Below are positions 62,715 through 64,000 of a DNA stretch of 64,000 bases, in pieces. Each line of letters begins with the position of its first letter. Position 1 is the stretch's first letter. Below the pieces are notes generated by a model, which worked only from the letters and a program-made list of their open reading frames with translations, had not been told where the DNA came from and did no database searches. The stretch is from Haliotis asinina (lineage: Eukaryota; Mollusca; Gastropoda; Lepetellida; Haliotidae), in contig NC_090282.1 of the NCBI RefSeq assembly GCF_037392515.1, forward strand, positions 51,670,843 to 51,734,842, written 5' to 3'. Both the position numbers and the translations under genes were made by a program.

Positions 62715-62975
62715 ATGAGACCCGCTCCATACCGATGCGAATATATACTTATGGGGAAGACCGAGGCCTGTGGTAGGAAATGCAGGAATCAGGGGTTCTG
62801 TTGTTTCCATATGGGAAGTCCTAACTACACGTGTTCTGTGTGTGGTATCGGGGTTAAAGGGCACTACTGTTTATGTAAAGCTCACGGAGCGAACGTAGTC
62901 AGACATCAACTCATATACGAGAATAAAAAAGGCTACATAAAAGAACGTAGGCGACTGCTCAAGATAGCCACTTAA
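62715..62975 (+). CDS. Cys/His-rich small protein, element 2
   Basis: 86 residues. All cysteines and histidines of 39,838-40,101 are kept (CGRKC, GFCCFH, CSVCGIGVKGHYCLCKAH). Only the tail differs (LLKIAT). A TATATAAG box lies just upstream of the ATG. Confidence 0.85.
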   Translation: MRPAPYRCEYILMGKTEACGRKCRNQGFCCFHMGSPNYTCSVCGIGVKGHYCLCKAHGANVVRHQLIYENKKGYIKERRRLLKIAT

Positions 62976-62988
62976 GAGTTACCTCCCC

Positions 62989-63031
62989 TTACTGTGAACC
63001 AATTAGAGATTATACACACCTACGTATAGCT
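62989..63031 (+). promoter_or_regulatory. Degenerate early-promoter motif, element 2
   Basis: TTACTGTGAACCAATTAGAG followed by a weakened second half (ATTATACACACCTACGTATA) before the 103-aa gene. It is the counterpart of 39,813-39,845. Confidence 0.55.
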
Positions 63032-63343
63032 ATGTCTGCGGAAAGTGTGATTAAAAACATATTCAAATATGAACTGGCTTTATGGGGAAGCTTCAGATTT
63101 AAGATAATATTGGACGTGGTATGGATTAAAGAGGGTTTTAAGTATACTCACCCCTTCGAATGGGAGCGGGATATCGCGACTCAATACCATATAGAACGTT
63201 TTTCAAGTCTAAGTGAATACTATAACCAAGGCGAGTGCTGGATTGAAACAGCCACACTATATATTTTACCAGGTACGTGGGACGATTTGACAGAATTACT
63301 AGAATTGGACCCGGCTGCCCGAGTTTGGCCTCTTCTGGATTGA
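63032..63343 (+). CDS. Accessory protein of unknown function (103 aa)
   Basis: Occupies the slot that holds the SAP-like gene in element 1. It begins MSAESVIKNIFKYELALWGS, is rich in aromatic residues (FEWERDIATQYHIERF, YNQGECWIETATLYILPGTW), and ends DDLTELLELDPAARVWPLLD. Only the last ~15 residues vaguely resemble the end of the element 1 protein (DLRELWPTNRVWLIS). No SAP motif, no membrane segment. It may be an exchanged accessory or host-interaction gene; I do not recognise a family. Confidence 0.75.
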   Translation: MSAESVIKNIFKYELALWGSFRFKIILDVVWIKEGFKYTHPFEWERDIATQYHIERFSSLSEYYNQGECWIETATLYILPGTWDDLTELLELDPAARVWPLLD

Positions 63344-63360
63344 AATATTTTTTAATAAGG

Positions 63361-63405
63361 TTACTGTGAACCAATTAGACATTAGTTCTCTTAGGTGTAA
63401 ACACG
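63361..63405 (+). promoter_or_regulatory. Putative early promoter upstream of polymerase, element 2
   Basis: TTACTGTGAACCAATTAGAC then ATTAGTTCTCTTAGGTGTAA, ending at the polymerase ATG. It matches the complement of 39,496-39,538 almost base for base. Confidence 0.6.
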
Positions 63406-64000
63406 ATGTCTACTGTAAGCGAGCTCAAGAGGGTCGCAAAACAGAGAGGTGTTATCGGGTATTCTAGAATGCGGAAGTCAGCATTGTTGAGATTACTAGG
63501 TTTAGAAGCCCCTCCTACGGTAAAACAATTAAAAGCTCAAGCGAAACAGCTTGGGCACACGGGTTATTCAAACCTGGGGAGAGCCGGGTTAACCGCATTG
63601 TTATCACATGCCCCCGTAGCAAAACCTCCCACTGTAAAACAACTGAAAGCCGAGGCACACGATTTGGGTTTAGGCGGGTATTCCCGTATGAGAAAACCAC
63701 AGCTTGTAGAATTATTACGACAGAATAGAGCTATTGACCTACAGTTCGTGCGCACTGAGCGCGCTGTAGGTAACTATTTGAGAGGTTGGCGCATGCACGT
63801 TGATAGAAACATAGACATTACAGATATCAAGCCTCTGATAGCTGATAAGGTCAACCAGGAACTAAATAACCTAGGAAGTATCAAGTTTCAGATCACAGTG
63901 AAAATGTCGCTCGATAAGCAGGTTGGGAGTACCACTGAGTATGTTCAGCCTTACTTCCGAGGTCAACAAGAGGTCGTCACACATGCAGAGACCATTGATA
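63406..64000 (+). CDS. DNA polymerase B, N-terminal part (runs off window)
   Basis: 198 codons are visible from ATGTCTACTGTAAGC. They contain the three SAP-like repeats (SELKRVAKQRGVIGYSRMRK; TVKQLKAQAKQLGHTGYSNL; TVKQLKAEAHDLGLGGYSRM) and the start of the conserved region after QLVELLRQNRAIDLQFVRT. Differences from element 1 are few. Exonuclease and polymerase motifs lie outside the window. Confidence 0.93.
   Translation, partial: MSTVSELKRVAKQRGVIGYSRMRKSALLRLLGLEAPPTVKQLKAQAKQLGHTGYSNLGRAGLTALLSHAPVAKPPTVKQLKAEAHDLGLGGYSRMRKPQLVELLRQNRAIDLQFVRTERAVGNYLRGWRMHVDRNIDITDIKPLIADKVNQELNNLGSIKFQITVKMSLDKQVGSTTEYVQPYFRGQQEVVTHAETID

Larger units (their letters stand above)
53532..64000. mobile_element. 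Polinton/Maverick element 2 (inverted, runs off window)
   Basis: Same family as element 1, in opposite orientation. It starts AGTAGTATAGGGAATGGG and lists the genes in reverse order: 205, 231, 304 and 217 aa, 405, 376, capsid, ATPase, small proteins, Cys/His-rich, a new 103-aa gene and the polymerase start. About 10.5 kb is visible. The integrase and other TIR should lie to the right. Flanks differ from element 1, so it is an independent insertion. All visible genes appear intact. Confidence 0.95.

Overview
The window is eukaryotic and looks molluscan, most likely a gastropod. Two short interspersed elements at 27.0-28.2 kb end in the (CTCA)n-type tail, and one carries the tRNA-like head, that I remember as very abundant in abalone (Haliotis) DNA. 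The genus is recollection, not a search result, so treat it as tentative. I see no ordinary spliced host gene with confidence.

Layout. (1) 1-24,536: one satellite array of about 142 copies of a 172-bp monomer, organised into higher-order units whose length changes along the array. (2) 24,537-28,890: unique to low-copy host DNA with a LINE fragment, three SINE copies and a thrice-repeated exon-like module. (3) 28,891-53,290: a nest of mobile elements. A full-length LINE with RNase H (LINE A, minus strand) is split by a second, 5'-truncated LINE (LINE B, minus strand). LINE B is in turn split by a complete 14.55-kb Polinton/Maverick (34,712-49,263). Each layer has its own target-site duplication (11, 15 and 5 bp), so the order of events can be read directly. 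(4) 53,291-53,531: the rest of the host module, ending in a SINE that was hit by (5) a second Polinton of the same family in opposite orientation (53,532 to beyond the window edge).

The Polintons look like intact endogenous viruses. The minus-strand block of element 1 encodes an integrase, a protein-primed DNA polymerase with three SAP-like repeats, a small SAP-like protein, a Cys/His-rich protein, four small membrane or coiled-coil proteins, a packaging ATPase and a candidate major capsid protein. The other arm encodes two conserved large proteins transcribed convergently, a candidate penton (minor capsid) protein, two paralogous LGDT-motif proteins that could be attachment fibres, and a membrane/coiled-coil protein. 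No adenain-type maturation protease is recognisable. Capsid and ATPase genes serve particle assembly; polymerase and integrase serve replication and insertion.

Most interesting: the last 73 codons of the integrase lie inside the terminal inverted repeat; a TIR hairpin is conserved with compensating base changes; a CCAAT-containing upstream motif is shared only by the polymerase and its neighbouring accessory gene, and that accessory gene appears to be a duplicated 5' end of the polymerase gene in element 1 but is replaced by an unrelated-looking gene in element 2; GC-rich palindromic micro-inserts vary between copies in linker-coding segments; and the penton and fibre-like genes overlap by an ATGA.
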